Source of the DNA: Daphnia pulex
Taxonomy: Eukaryota; Arthropoda; Branchiopoda; Diplostraca; Daphniidae
NCBI RefSeq assembly: GCF_021134715.1
Contig: NC_060025.1
Coordinates: forward strand, 2,232,001 to 2,296,000
DNA: 64,000 nt
Direction: 5' to 3'
Positions within the stretch are counted from its first letter, which is position 1. The number at the start of each line of letters is the position of its first letter. The notes under the pieces are model-generated. The model was not told the origin of the DNA and made no database searches. It saw only the letters and a program-made list of their open reading frames with translations. A program made the translations under genes and the position numbers. Positions 11,250-22,039 of this stretch are shown piece by piece.

Positions 11250-11857
11250 CATTTACAGGTTCTAACCTTCAGGTTCCTAAATTTGCATGACAGAATTTAT
11301 GAAAACTAATGTTCTTTCAAGAAAGTCAACAAGGTCCCTTGTTTGCTAACCCAATGGCTGCTACCCTTGAATCTCCCTATTTAGCTCCTTACAGAGTCCC
11401 TCTTGATTTGAGGTATTCCTTTTTGTCGCTACAATCTTATTGAAAATTATTGTCATCCAAATCAATGTTAATTCTGCTTACAGGGTAATCCTTCGCTACT
11501 GATCATGGACTCCATTGGTGAAACTGAAAACCGACGACAGAATGCTGTAATCCAAGACTGATAAATTGTGTAGTTAGATTAAATTACAAGTGCATTTCTG
11601 GGCTCCCTTCTTTTCTGTGGCCCCGTTTCCCTATCTAACCACTAACCAACGTCCGCCGGTGGTCACTCACCCGCTGTGAAACCAGGAGGAGGGGAGGGCT
11701 CTGGTCGAACGGGGACTTGGAAGGCGCATGATCTGAGGGTCATGAGTCTAACCAGGAAGCCTAGTAGTGACTAATCGCTCCCCAGTAAAACTTGCCTCGC
11801 ACTCTTCTCTCCTCTTCCATTTCCAGGTAATCTCCCTGGATCTACGCCGACACTGCA
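11250..11857 (+). repeat. Dispersed repeat, copy R2 (long form)
   Basis: Contains the R1 block, a donor-like GAG|GTATT, an acceptor-like ACAG|GGTAATCC, then a conserved second part around CCACTAACCAACGTCCGCCG and GAGGGTCATGAGTCTAACC. A reverse-complement copy with the same order lies at about 22040-22690. R2 is cut off on its right by the foldback element beginning at 11858, while copy R3 continues past that point, so the foldback probably inserted later. Confidence 0.7.
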
Positions 11858-12364
11858 TGTGCGAGTTTTAGCAAGCAATCCGCCACCCAATTTGACAAAA
11901 AGTGATAGTTTGTTTTCACGGAAATTGCGTCAGACGGTAAAAAAATTTCTAGTTCAAAAATCTCATGTAAAAATTAGCATCTAGTCTACTGGTGCAAATT
12001 GCGATTCTTTAAGCTTGATTAATTTAGATGATGTGTTAAAAGCTATTGTGGGTAGCTAAAAAATTGAACCAATTCGCTTTTTCAGAATATTTTGAAGAGA
12101 GATCACAAGAATTCAAAAACAACAAAGTGATCTAAAACCAAAATATTCAGAAAAAGTGGATTAGTTCAATTTTTTAGCTACCCACAATCACCTAAATTAA
12201 TCAAGCTTAATGAACCGGAATTCGCACCAGTAGACTAGATGCTAATTTTTACATGAGATTTTTGAACTAGAAATGTTTTTACCGTCTGACGCAATTTCCG
12301 TGAAAACATACTATCACTTTTTGTCAAATTGGGTGGCGGATTGCTTACTAAAAAGCCTCGCACA
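11858..12364. mobile_element. Foldback element: 507-bp near-perfect palindrome
   Basis: The left arm starts TGTGCGAG, the right arm ends CTCGCACA. The arms of about 240 bases match along most of their length, for example TCTAGTCTACTGGTG and its complement, with a central spacer of roughly 25-30 bases near 12105-12130. The outer halves are almost identical and the inner parts more diverged. There is no open frame for a transposase and no clear target duplication. It is a foldback/MITE-type insertion. Confidence 0.8.
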
Positions 12365-14623
12365 AAAAAAAATAGTCTTGAACCGGACGCTCTGTTTAAT
12401 GAATTGTTTATTTTGCATGTGTTCCAGAATAAATATAGTTTACACATTTTAAATGCAATGGCGTTTTATTTATTTCAATTTAAATTTGATTATAGATATA
12501 CAACAATTGTGTGAATTTGATGTTGGAGATTGTGGGGTTTTAGGAATGGATGTGAGTGGATGTGGGATTTGATGCTGGTGCTTATGGGGTTTGAGGAATG
12601 GCTGTGTAAGTGTGGAAGGTATAGGATGACAGGAAGGTATAGGTTACCAACAGATCTTATCACCAAGTACTGCATATTCATTAAAAATATACCTCACTTC
12701 TTTTAGTTAATCATAACCAAATACCCCACCCCAACTTCCTTCTCATTCCCCCATCCTGGACATGTTTATTATTTGTTTGACATAAACCTCCCCGTGTTAC
12801 TATTTTTTTTGTTCCTTCTCAATATATAAAGGTAAACTGCAAAGACACAAATAGCAATTAAACACAATATTGGATGTCACTTCTGTAGCACAAAACCAGC
12901 AGTCCAGCACCTTGGATGCACAAGGAACAGCAACTTGATGCAGATATCTTTCATCACCATAGGCTGCAACAACACACCACATTGGACAGCAACACCACTG
13001 CTACGTAAACATGAACCTATAACCGAAGTAAAATTTATCTTCAGCTTCATTGGAAAGGCTGTATGAAATTTAAAAAAAATATGCTACATATCACTTCAAA
13101 TATTCAACCCAAATCATTATCTTATACCTATCATGGAAACTTAAATTAATAAATTTACATGAAACTAGATGACTGATTTAAATACAAATTCATTTAAACT
13201 TTAAAGGATACTCTACAGTGGAACAAATAAACAAAACTTCTTTCAGAATCTGCCTTTCTTGCATACAACAAACTCCCCTTAAATAATCCATAACAGAACA
13301 CAACCCTGAAGGAAATAGCTGTTGACTTGACGAAATCCCAAAATGTTAAAACTAACCAATGAATGCAAAGCTTAATCACATTTTAATTGTAAAATCTATA
13401 ACTGGATAAGATTGTCACCTTCAAATAGTGTATGTGTTCATGATGTTCACAGCAAAGGTAAATGCGACTTCCATGCAGCCTACACGATTTGATGGAAGTC
13501 CTATATTGGATGGCTTAAGTTCCTTTTATTAAGAGGTGCCTGCATTCAAACATTACAAATGTTATGATCCACATATATTTCAATCAGTTTAATTGTTAAT
13601 TTTACCTTTGTAAAAGCAGAATGTTACTCAGCTTCTCGACGTGGTCGACAGTATGGTTTCCAATAGTCTTTCAGCAAAATTCGTGTCTCAGCCAACAGCA
13701 TGGTGCCAACAATAAAAACAATTTTTTTTTTTAATTATTACGACTAAATCCATCAAGGGAACTTCACACATTGATGGGTGGACCAACTTACCAAATTCGT
13801 CAATCACTTCAATCACGCTCTGAAAAGAGCGACTGTCTTCCATGTCTGTCTGTGACTAACAGTGCATTATTCAAAACTCGTACTAGATGTCGCCAGTGTC
13901 GCCGATGTTGCTCTTTCATGGTGAAACGAGGCGAAATGAGCGAAACAAATTGTTGCTAATTTATACTTATACCTGTGATTTCAATTACCAAATTGAACTT
14001 CGTATCTTTTGTAGGTTTATCTTTAACTAGTTTTCTTAATTTTATACTGTACCAACTTATTTCTTCAAATTCTAGATGCATACTGTCAGTCATTCAACAA
14101 GTTGACTACTTGACTTAGTGCTCAGTTGTCAGTTCATCCTCCTTCATGGTTCATCCATTAGATCTCATGCTGTCAAAGCCTAAAACTCATGTTTGAAGAG
14201 CACATATAGTGGAATACAAATGTGCCGATAAGGTATTTCCCCATTACTGCTACCAGACCATTACAATTCACATTCATATAACATAGGTATTCTTGCTTAT
14301 GAACCATAGGATCTTTTCTGAATCTCACAATTTTGGTGGTGTACCGTGCAACAGCATGTTTGTTGTTTTGCCTGTGTTTACTTTGGTTTAGAAGGCAACC
14401 CAGCTAAGAGATAGGTAGAGTTTAATTTCTTACAGGTAAATTTGTGTAAATTTGTAAATAACATAGAGAATTTCCTTGTCCCATTTCCCCTTAGAGTTTC
14501 AGTGACATGAAGAGTGTGAAGTGAACCACCTATCACCACGCTACTGCAATACTTCATGACACTTTCTTTAGCATCAGGAAATTTATCTCAACATGTGGAG
14601 TAATGCTGTTGGTTGCTGTGAAT
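12365..14623. other. Non-coding stretch between the foldback and the hAT-type element
   Basis: AT-rich with a GT-rich degenerate minisatellite at about 12510-12605 (GATGTGGGATTTGATG-like units). AATAAA at 12427-12432 could be a poly(A) signal for a plus-strand transcript. No supported coding exon. Confidence 0.4.
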
Positions 14624-15541
14624 TAGTGGTGGCAACCTAGTTTTTTTTTGTTACTAGGTAATACTAGGTAAAATACCTAGTTTTTTTAGAATACTAGGTA
14701 ATACTAGGTTATTTTACCTAGTTTTCGCTAAAACTAGGTACGGTAATTGAAAAAAAACTAGGTACTAAGTAATAGAAAAAGTACTAAAAATAACTAGGTA
14801 AAATTTTTAACTAGGTAATTACCTAGTAATTTAGGTACCTAGTTTTAAAATTCTAACTAGGTACAACTTTTAAACTAGGTTCTTCAAAAAATTTTAATTT
14901 CCCAAAATATGAAATGTAAAATGCAGTACTCATACGAAATAAAAAATGACCATAGACTTCGATTTTGAATCAGATTTTGAAAAGAACAAGCAAGAGAGTT
15001 AACGTCTAAAATTTGTTCGAAGAAAAAATAGATGAATCTACTTAAATAATGACAGAAGGAGATTGGATATTTCAACTGAGTAAACTCTATTGTGCAGAAG
15101 CACTCGAGTCGTAAGCCAAACCGAACAGCAAGATATATGATCGACAATTTTCAACTTCACTCTTTCAGATTCAGACAAAAATGGCGAAAAATCTTAAAAC
15201 ATGAGAGTGTGAGAGATGAGAGTCATGACTCATAAGACGTGGTGAGGGACTGTGCCTGTAGGCGCGAAAAACCATGAGGTTGGGAGCGAAAAATATCAAG
15301 TGGGTGACATAAAAATGAATAAAAAACATCGTTGCCATTATTTTGACAACGCTGCATAAAAATCGAAATTACCTAGGTAATTATCTAGGTAATAATTTTT
15401 AAAAACTAGGTATTACTATTACTAGGTAATTTCTAGGTAGAAAAATTGGCCAAAAACTAGGTAAAAGTAGAGGAAAAAAAACTAGGTAATACTAGGTAAC
15501 TAGGTAAAACTAGGTAATACTACCTAGTATTGCCACCACTA
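14624..15541. mobile_element. Non-autonomous hAT-type transposon with ACTAGGTA subterminal repeats
   Basis: Terminal inverted repeats TAGTGGTGGCAA (left) and TTGCCACCACTA (right) match over 12 of 12 bases. The element is flanked by the 8-bp direct repeat CTGTGAAT at 14616-14623 and 15542-15549. An 8-bp duplication and a YAGTG-type terminus are diagnostic of hAT elements. Both flanks (14632-14880 and 15370-15535) are packed with ACTAGGTA/TACCTAGT units in both orientations; the centre (about 14880-15360) is unique and has no transposase frame. The 918-bp copy therefore depends on an enzyme supplied elsewhere. Confidence 0.9.
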
Positions 15542-15549
15542 CTGTGAAT

Positions 15550-16186
15550 TCCATTTTCACGGTTTTGTCATCATGAACTTTTCAGTGTGCTTCTTAGAAT
15601 AGGTAAAGATTGATATGCTTTATTCATTGTTATATTTTCATTAATGTAAAACATTCGTTTTTACAGAGCATACAGTTTATTTATGGAATCGTGCTGTCCT
15701 GCACGGAGATTCTTCTGCCAATGCTGACCTTTATGCTTTATCCATGACGAAAGAGGGACTTCCACCAACATCCTTATCTTCGCGACGCACGCTCATCTAG
15801 CTTCACTGCTTCTAAACACAATTGTTTTTACTTCACTGACGACTTGGCGAGTTTCTGGACCACTTCATGATCGCTTCCGTCCGTTGTGCAGTCACTCACC
15901 ACGGGATTATGTCCAGGTACCCAACAGTTGACTTATTTTCGTAGGTTATCTACCAATAGTCTAGTTGCGTTAGTCTCTGTCTGTGTAATAGTTTCCAAAA
16001 TCAGGCCCTTTTACGCGCTAAACGAAGTTTTACTTGGACGTTTCTTTTTTCTAACGCTAGATGGCTTTTTGATAATTTGCAGCTGTCAAAACAGTCAGTT
16101 TCAGTTACTTTGAACATCTCTTTTTATATTTATTGGCAGTTGTTTTGTTGAAATATTTAGTGAAAACTGGCGATTACTATTCCAGC
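15550..16186. other. Non-coding gap between transposons
   Basis: Unique-looking AT-rich DNA. A 75-codon open frame at 15886-16113 has no recognisable domain. Nothing else supported. Confidence 0.4.
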
Positions 16187-16575
16187 AACAAAGCTCACTT
16201 GTTAAATTTTCGATAGTTGCTTTTTTTTTCTACTTCCGGTTTTCACATTTCAGTCAGTAGTTCAGTAAATATTCATCTGAAGTACAAAAGAACCACAAAT
16301 TCGTGATCCTCGTCAAATTTGTGGTAAAGTTCATGTTTTGTTTTGTACGTTTTCGTACTTCCGGTTTTGAAAATTTTCCTGAACTATAGTTCAGGAAAAT
16401 TCTCGATTTTGGCCAAATTTTGGATTTCGTTGAAATCACACCAAATCGACCCCAAATTTCATGGGGATCACGAATATGTGGTTTAATTTGATGACAGCTC
16501 AATGGTTGAGGCACTGTTGTTACTTCCGGTCTACTTCCGGATTTTTTTTTTTTAGACTAGCAAGTGAGCTTTGTT
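16187..16575. mobile_element. MITE with AACAAAGCTCACTTG termini (copy 1)
   Basis: Left end AACAAAGCTCACTTGTTA and right end TAGCAAGTGAGCTTTGTT are inverted repeats of about 18 bases with one mismatch. The 389-bp interior includes several CTTCCGG motifs and GGGATCACGAATATG, the latter shared with the element at 22872-23101. No transposase frame; target duplication not evident. Confidence 0.75.
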
Positions 16576-16929
16576 ATGTGAACAGTTCTCAACATTGTTA
16601 GGTAGATTTTAAGCAATTTAAAGTGCGCCTTTGAAGTTTTGAGCAAAAAAACCATATCAATGAACTTGTAATGTATTATATGACTATTACGTAACTTTTA
16701 TTGGCATGTCACTTAATAAGAATTGTTTTGTTTTTATTCAGGTAATGCAGAGGAGACGTCGAGAAGATGGATTTTGTCATCTTTAACGGTCGTCATCGGT
16801 CTCCGTCGGATGTTGCCCCTTCTCCTGGTGCGAACGAAACTCGGTCGAATCGCGACCGACACCGAGACTCGTCATCAACGTGGATCATCGTATTGTTGGT
16901 ATTATTTCGTTTGTGTTAGTGTTAGTTAA

Positions 16930-17188
16930 CCCGTTGTCTGCCACGCCTTTGTTCTCCCCTGCACGGGCCGCGCTGTTCGCTCTCGTGGTTTACAAGCCGC
17001 GGGGTCGGAGAGTCGCCAAGCCCAAAATTTGCCGCAAGGCGCCTGTTTCAGGCAATGCACCTTAGTCCCCCCTTGTCAGCCCGGACTTGTCAGCAATGGC
17101 AAGTCCCACTTGGTCATGGATCCTTCAGACGTGGCGCGTAGAGTAGTAGAGTACAACCTACGGGTTGTATGGCGTGGCAGCCAACGGG
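16930..17188. mobile_element. piggyBac-type miniature element flanked by TTAA
   Basis: Termini CCCGTTGTCTGCCACGCC and GGCGTGGCAGCCAACGGG are inverted repeats matching at 17 of 18 positions. TTAA lies immediately outside both ends (16926-16929 and 17189-17192). A TTAA duplication with CC-starting ends is the hallmark of piggyBac-superfamily insertion. The 259-bp interior is GC-richer than its surroundings and encodes no transposase. Confidence 0.85.
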
Positions 17189-17192
17189 TTAA

Positions 17193-17795
17193 CTTAAGTG
17201 TATGTATGTATGTATGTGATTGTAAAATGTGGTGGAATTGCGGGTGGAGGTGGGACAATAAAGCAATTCCTTTTAATGTTTTTGTTTGCTGTGTTTCATA
17301 ATTTATAATAAAGAAATGTTTAATCACGATTTGTTTATTTTTTACAACTTGAAGTTTTACAAAAGTTAGACAAGTGACTGATCAACTCCAGACCCTTCAG
17401 ATAAACTTCTATGAGACACCAAACACTATCTCCAACTCCTTTGTTACGCCAACTAAAGTTAAAAACAGAGCTGTTAACATCGAATTTTTTTAGTAAACAC
17501 CACAGTACGTTTCTTTCGTAATTTGCCCTGTGAATGAAGTTCGTCCCAACAATAGAACATGTCGGAATGCAGAGCGACTAGAGCAATAGTCACCTCCAAC
17601 ATGCGAAATAGGAAAGATTCAACAAAAATCAGAAAACGTCGCAATGTCAAAGGCTTTTAGAGAAGCCGTACAAAATGATTACCCAGGTTAAAGAGAATTT
17701 ATTTCTCTTTAAAGACCAACAATTCCCATTGACTAGTAATTATTAAGTTATGACTGACAAATCTGAACGTAATTATTAAAATTGAAAATTCGACT
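17193..17795. other. Non-coding stretch with poly(A)-like signals
   Basis: Contains (ATGT)n near 17201-17217 and two plus-strand AATAAA hexamers (17257-17262, 17307-17312). These could end a plus-strand transcript passing through the piggyBac-type element. No coding exon supported. Confidence 0.4.
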
Positions 17796-18796
17796 CTAGT
17801 ATTTACTATTTAGAAACGTCCCTGTAATAAGTGGGAGAAGCGTAGGGTGTGGTGTAATATTCAGGTGCCTTGGTGGTGTAGTAACTCGGGATAGAGTAAT
17901 ACTTCGGAGCTTCGGTGTAGCTGGTCGGAGCAGCGTGTAAGTAGTGTTGAAATACTCAGGTGCCTTGGTAGTGTAGTACATAGGGGCCTCGGTGTAGTGT
18001 GTAGTAGGTGTAGCGTAGGTTGTGGTGTAGCAATGCAGCCTCGGTGTAGTATTCCGGTTCAACGTAGTACGAAGGAGTAGCCGCTGTGTAGTTAGTCGGG
18101 GCTGCGTAATACTTGGCCGCCTCAGTTGTAGTTGTGTAGTTTGGGGCAGAGTAATACTTCGGGGCTTCGGTGCAGTGGGTCGAGGAAGCACAAGTTGTGG
18201 TGTAATACTCTGGGAGCCTTATTGGTGTGGTACTTGGGCGGCTCGGTGTGGTATTCAGCAGCTTTGGTGGTGTAATAAGTTGGAGCCTCGGTGTAGTAGC
18301 TAGGAACCGAGTAATACTTGGAAGCCTCGGTGTACAAGCTGGGGCAACATACGTGTAGCACTCCGGTGACTTGGTGGTGTAGTACTTGGGAGCCTCGGTG
18401 TAGTAAGTTTGATGATGTAATTCGGGGCAGCATTTGCTGCGGTGTAATATTTTGGAGCCTTGGTGATGTAGTAATTGTGCCTAATGTAGTAACCGGTTCT
18501 TGCGAATGTTGTCGTTGTGTAGTAAGGCGGCGGCGTGGTACTTTGGTATCCGCCATACCCAGGAGATATCGATACACCAGTGATCGACCCAGCCTTCAAC
18601 GACACGGCAAACAGCAACATCACGACATCACAATCAACTATGCGGAAAATAATTTGAACATTAATATTCAATATGGTACATAAACAGATAAAAACAAATA
18701 ATTGATATAAACTCCATGAAACAGAATATTTACCCGATTGCGTTCTGATAATACGACGAAGAATGCACTTGTTAACAGTGCACTGCAGTATTTCAT
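17796..18796 (-). pseudogene. YYTEAP-repeat secreted protein, broken copy 1
   Basis: The minus strand shows a signal-peptide-like first exon (18796-18734, [17 protein letters not shown]), an intron, then from 18637 a glycine/tyrosine start (SPGYGGYQSTTPPPYYTTT) and a long array of units such as YYTTKAPEYYTEAPKYY. The array runs through all three frames because of repeated one-base shifts, and the exon phases no longer agree, so the gene cannot make its full protein. The family looks like extracellular, Tyr/Thr/Pro-rich repeat proteins akin to cuticle proteins. The period is near 36-42 bases. The region directly upstream is not a promoter but the end of the AIFM1-like fragment. Confidence 0.7.
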
Positions 18797-19845
18797 CCAT
18801 GTTTCTTTGCCGGGGTTGTTCTCTCCAGCCAATCGCCCTGATACAACAGCATGGTAGCTATGTTCCATACGACAACGACCCAATTTGATATCACAAAAGA
18901 ACGTAACATCTCCACCCTAATAAAAAATAAAGTCCATACCCAATAATTAGAATCTAATTTAACAAGAATTTCATATACTATCTAACAACAACATCAGAGC
19001 AGTCAATGTTGGTGAAGTTTTAGTCACAAGTATTACAATTAATATGAAATAAATGTTCAAGGATTCTTACCTACCAGACGTTCGATCGTGCTTCAAGCTC
19101 GGTATTGACTCGATAACCACCAAAAGTAGAATCTATTTCCTAACCGAAAGCGACAGCCAAATCCATTGTTTCGTCCCAACCGACAACAGCGACGACATAG
19201 TCAGTTTGAATCTGCACAATGAATTCCAGGTTTTAATTAACATCGCTAAAACATGTACTGAAATAACTGTTTACCTTTTGACCATCGTTTAAGGTCAATG
19301 CGACCTTGCAGTCTTCCAAAATTGCACCCTCAACATTAGGCTTTAGGCAACACATAAGCACCTTGCGCTTTCACCTTCTCCGTTTTCCATTGGCTCAAAT
19401 ATTTAGGGAGAACTCGGCCTATGTTGCCGCCATCGATATGGCGGAACAGCGTTACGTGCTCGTGGGGATCTTTAAGGGCACCGCTCAGGGATTGGAACAG
19501 ATTTTCGTTTACCACCTAACAAGAAAATGAAGGCCATTTTTAGAGTGATTCGTAACCACAAAAATAAATTGCTAGCAGATTAAATAGACTCTTAGATACT
19601 ATCGAGCAGGAAGATTATCCAAGATATTCAACATTCCAAAAAAGGTGTAATCATTGAGACTTTAAAGACGAATTTCGTTTGGAATAAAATGTTTACCTGT
19701 GGCAATAACGCACTTGTCGTAGGTGATGGTACGGCCATCGTCAAGTTCGGCTTTCCGACCAACAATGTCAAGTTTAACGACGCGGTGTACACGTACGAAT
19801 GTGTTATCTTTGCTATTCAATTCGACGTAATTCCAAAGAATTCGT
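18797..19845 (-). pseudogene. AIFM1-like (apoptosis-inducing factor) gene fragment, broken
   Basis: Four exon pieces on the minus strand resemble mitochondrial AIF, a flavin/NADH oxidoreductase: 19845-19697 (KAELDDGRTITYDKCVIATG), 19515-19275 (NIGRVLPKYLSQWKTEKVKA), 19211-19071 (FGGYRVNTELEARSNVW) and 18916-18797 (DIKLGR, then [16 protein letters not shown]). The order and GT-AG boundaries are those of a spliced gene, so it is a duplicated genomic piece and not a retrocopy. Lesions: a one-base frame slip after VLPKA, an in-frame TAG after FG in the third piece, and loss of one base at that piece's 3' junction. The N-terminal FAD-binding start and the C-terminal part are absent. Confidence 0.75.
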
Positions 19846-19925
19846 CTTGTTCGAAAAACAGACAAGGAAGGAAAACAAGTCATTAGTATATGTTCCACAC
19901 AATTCCAATAATAAAGAGCTCACCT

Positions 19926-20523
19926 TCACTGTTTGAAGCGAACTTTATTCGAAAAGGAAAACTTTATTCGGCTCACTCGACTGATTTCTATGGTACTTGG
20001 GCGCTCCTTTGTAGTATACGACAGCTTTGGAGTCGTAGGTAGAAGCATATGTAGTTGCGTAATCTCAGGTGCCTTGGTGGTGTAGTACTTAGGAGCCTCG
20101 GTGTAGTACTCTAGCGCTTTGATAGTGTAGATCGGGGAGCAGCACAAGTTGTGGTGTAATAATCTGGATCCTTGGTGGTTTAAATGTAAACCAAACTGTG
20201 CAACCTCGGTGTAGTACTGGTCGTTGCGTATATTGTTGTGTAGTAAGGCGGCGGCGTTGCAGTTTGGTATCCGCCTTATCCAGGAGACATCGGTACACCA
20301 GTAGTCGACCAAGCCATCGACGATACAACATCCAATAGCAGCACGACGCCATAGTTAACTAGACAATATTAAATATTCAATAATAACGAACAGATTATCT
20401 AACAGAAAAAAATAGTAATTGATACAAAATTCCACGTAGAAATACATAATATTTACCCGTAATTGCGACCTGAAAATACGACGAAGAATGCAGTTGTTGC
20501 CGTGTCGGATGTACTCGCTCGAC
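19926..20523 (-). pseudogene. YYTEAP-repeat secreted protein, broken copy 2
   Basis: A shorter copy of the gene at 17796-18796. The first exon retains TTAFFVVFS and the donor GGGTAAAT at about 20460, but the expected start codon is missing. The second exon (from about 20358) keeps a related start, TTGVPMSPG, then has TAA where copy 1 has TAT for Tyr. Further frame slips occur in the EYYTEAPKYYTTKAPE array. It is a clear pseudogene although its TATA/Inr promoter survives. Confidence 0.7.
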
Positions 20524-20555
20524 TGATCCCTGTCGACTTTTCTCTCGCCTTTATA
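20518..20555 (-). promoter_or_regulatory. Surviving TATA + Inr core promoter of YYTEAP copy 2
   Basis: On the minus strand TATAAAGG at 20555-20548 and the initiator TCAGTC near 20525-20520 are about 32 bases apart, matching the other promoters in this window. The downstream gene is broken, so the promoter may drive a non-coding RNA or be silent. Confidence 0.65.
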
Positions 20556-20578
20556 CGACTTTTTCTCACCCCTCCTCT

Positions 20579-20987
20579 TAAGCCTTGTGGCTGTTTTACC
20601 TTCTTGATAATGATGCAAAACGTCCCGTTCTCACCCAACCTCTACACCACTGCATGACACCTTTTACGTTATGATATCCATGACCTTCGATTGAAATGCA
20701 AACTGGCCTTTCCTTCTGCAGGTGAATTTGTTGGGGATGGGTCTACAATAACCAATATCAAAATGAATACCAAATAGCTTACCCTTGCGGCTATTGTACC
20801 TGCTTGATAATGTTGAAACACGTGTCATTCTCACCCAACCTATACACCACCCCATTCCAGTTTTAAGTAATTATCTCCGCGACCTTCGAGTCTGGAGGCC
20901 ATGGAAATTGGTCTTTTTCTTTCTGCGGGTTGACGTTGCTGGGGATGGGCCTACAAAAACCAATATCAAAATAAATATCAAATCATA
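20579..20987. repeat. Tandem duplication, two units of about 200 bases
   Basis: Unit 1 (about 20579-20783) and unit 2 (about 20784-20987) share CTTGTGGCT/CTTGCGGCT, CTTGATAATG, TTCTCACCCAACC, ATACACCAC, GGGGATGGG and CCAATATCAAAAT in the same order. The duplication lies just upstream of the YYTEAP copy 2 promoter. Confidence 0.7.
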
Positions 20988-22039
20988 AATTATAATGGCT
21001 TAAACTTTAGTAGTTAAATGAGTCATTTGACTCATTTCTTCAGTGAATGAATAAATCTTCAATTTCGAACCGTTTGAACAGCAATCGGCTTTTCTGAAAA
21101 TATTCTACTGTAACCTTATCTAAGTTTCAAACACATGACCCTTGCACCTATCCTCGATAGACTGTCAGAGTTCGTCCGCTACGTTCACAACGCTTAACTC
21201 AAAAAATAACTTAAATGATCCTAAGTAACCATTCAGGAGAAGCGGGGGGAAAAAATCGTATTTCCACAACTGATTTTGGAGTATCTAACACGCAAATCGA
21301 ATGATTGATTGACAATACCTGAACTCTAGGCCTATGGATTTTGTAACCGCAAATCAACAATGAGTTCCTACTAGCAGCTATTTAACAAAAATGAATAACA
21401 TTTACAGGAGCTAACCTTACCCTGTCTTTTACATTGACAGGTCTACCATCTTGAATAGTTGATGACCACCGGAACCTATCGCGTGTCGTTTGATGCTGCA
21501 CCAACAAAAGAGAAAAAAATTTACCGTTACATGACCAACGCGTTTCTGCCACAATTATGTATGAGCAAGTAAAACAATGTTTTGACACTCGCTTTTTTTT
21601 TCGTTGCTAAGCAGTAAAATGTGTTGAAATTTAGGTTTTGCTCTTCACACCGAATGTAGACGGAAAGGACTCGGCTAGGATATATAAAGGATCGTTGGCT
21701 GCAAACAAATTCACATTATTTTCTGCGAAAGCAAAAGCTTAATGTCGTATATCTAGCATTACCTTTTTTAATATTTTTTTTTTTCATTTGGTTTAGCGTT
21801 TTGTTCAGTCACTCCTTGTCACCAAAACTTCCAATGGGCAACACCTCCGCGTCATCTGGATAATACAAACAATTGAATCTGTAGCTTTAGCAATTTGACT
21901 AATGTGTAATTACGTACCCTCGTTTAAGCCTCGATGGAATGGCAACCCTAAAGGATTCAGGATTGTCTGGGCCGCTCAAAGGAGGCGTTGTTCTAGATTT
22001 AAATTCTTATTTTAACAGACCGTCCGGTTCAAACTGCAG
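20988..22039. other. Non-coding region with an orphan TATA box
   Basis: AT-rich. TATATAAAGG at 21681-21690 on the plus strand is a strong TATA match, but the first ATG downstream is followed within three codons by a stop and no exon is recognisable. It may be the relic of another promoter. Confidence 0.35.

Noticed and set aside
14884-15147. 87-codon frame inside the hAT-type element
   Set aside because: No similarity to the hAT transposase domain; far too short.
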